Positions 14,255 through 14,634 of a stretch of DNA of 14,634 bases are shown piece by piece (position 1 is the stretch's first letter; every line of letters begins with the position of its first letter). The position numbers were made by a program, and so were the translations under genes. The DNA lies in assembly GCA_031385325.1 (NCBI GenBank), contig JANNBJ010000209.1:1-14634 (forward strand), in the 5' to 3' direction. This DNA is from SYFY01 sp031385325. Its GTDB lineage: Bacteria > Pseudomonadota > Gammaproteobacteria > Pseudomonadales > Azotimanducaceae. Below the pieces are notes generated by a model. It searched no databases, was not told the DNA's origin, and was given only the letters and a program-made list of their open reading frames with translations.

Positions 14255-14634
14255 TCAGGAGGCGATGCCGAGCGGCGAGAAGTGGGCATAGGTCATGAGG
14301 ATTGTCAGCACGAGCACTCCGCTCACGATGTAACGGTGACGCCACGGTCTTAAGTCCACCGGTGCAGATTCGACTGATTCCGCACGAAGGGAGCCAACGC
14401 GCGGCATGGCCACCAGGATCAGCAGTTCAAGCAGAAACAGCATCGCGTACCAATGTATGAAGTGAATACCGGTGTCGAAGACAAACGTGACAAATCCGTA
14501 GACGACCACGTGCACGCCCATGACGACCAGTGCGGCCAGGGGGTTCACGCGGGGTATGAAGATCCCCGCCAGCACCAGGGTGATGATGGGAATGTTGTAG
14601 AAGCCGGTGAATTTGCGGATGAGCTGCCATAGCC
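14255..14634 (-). CDS. Sodium:solute symporter (SSS family), C-terminal fragment cut by the right edge
   Basis: The frame is open to the right edge and ends at a TGA at 14255-14257, leaving 125 visible residues with no start in the window. The sequence KFTGFYNIPIITLVLAGIFI followed by PRVNPLAAL is the typical late-helix region of sodium:solute symporters, where a hydrophobic helix ends in G(I/L)F..RvN..gA. Three further hydrophobic segments follow (VVMGVHVVVYGFVTFVF, WYAMLFLLELLILVAM, YIVSGVLVLTILMTYAHF), the last after a charged loop. The substrate (sugar, amino acid, organic acid) cannot be told from this end. It is encoded upstream of the Pyr4-like gene on the same strand, with 124 bp between. 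Confidence 0.75.
   Translation of the reverse strand, partial: LWQLIRKFTGFYNIPIITLVLAGIFIPRVNPLAALVVMGVHVVVYGFVTFVFDTGIHFIHWYAMLFLLELLILVAMPRVGSLRAESVESAPVDLRPWRHRYIVSGVLVLTILMTYAHFSPLGIAS

Noticed and set aside
14155..14298. Small Cys-rich peptide on the plus strand (MQECDSCMVNKQCGRSMSC...)
   Set aside because: No Shine-Dalgarno, its start lies inside the inverted repeat, and its second half is antisense to the SSS gene. The Cys cluster is probably chance.

Overview
The window looks like chromosomal DNA of a GC-rich proteobacterium, most likely a gammaproteobacterium. The signs are a dense layout with many ATGA- or TTGA-type overlaps, lipoproteins with classical lipoboxes, and gene families common in environmental Proteobacteria. 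The taxon is inferred from style only: there is no rRNA or other marker gene. I see no tRNA, rRNA, CRISPR array, insertion sequence or phage gene.

Region 1 (1-5051, minus strand) is a tight four-gene operon. It reads, in transcription order: a cytoplasmic-looking molybdopterin/[4Fe-4S] oxidoreductase, two unrelated lipoproteins of unknown function, and a secreted rhodanese-like protein of the CWMS(W/Y)NA type, which runs off the left edge. Gaps between the genes are 12, 3 and -4 nt.

Region 2 (5188-8173, plus strand) is a three-gene operon: a short-chain dehydrogenase, a UbiA-family membrane prenyltransferase and a cytokinin-dehydrogenase-like covalent FAD oxidase. Both junctions are TTGA overlaps, in which the next gene starts on TTG inside the previous stop. 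Converging on it (8192-12459, minus strand) are a tocopherol/sterol-methyltransferase-like SAM enzyme and, upstream of that and coupled by ATGA, a large zinc-ribbon/class III nucleotide cyclase/AAA/TPR signalling protein.

Region 3 (12561-14634) holds a GT32-type glycosyltransferase (plus strand). It converges, with 1 nt between stops, on a seven-helix membrane protein resembling Pyr4/PaxB-type transmembrane terpene cyclases. Upstream of that protein is the C-terminal end of a sodium:solute symporter (SSS).

The most interesting reading is that regions 2 and 3 together encode an undescribed prenylated-aromatic or terpenoid (meroterpenoid-like) pathway: prenyl transfer (UbiA), flavin oxidation, reduction or dehydrogenation (SDR), methylation and possibly a membrane cyclase fold, with the cyclase/AAA/TPR protein as a local regulator. 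This is inference from co-location. The Pyr4-like protein lacks the acidic residues I recall as important in that family, so its activity is doubtful.
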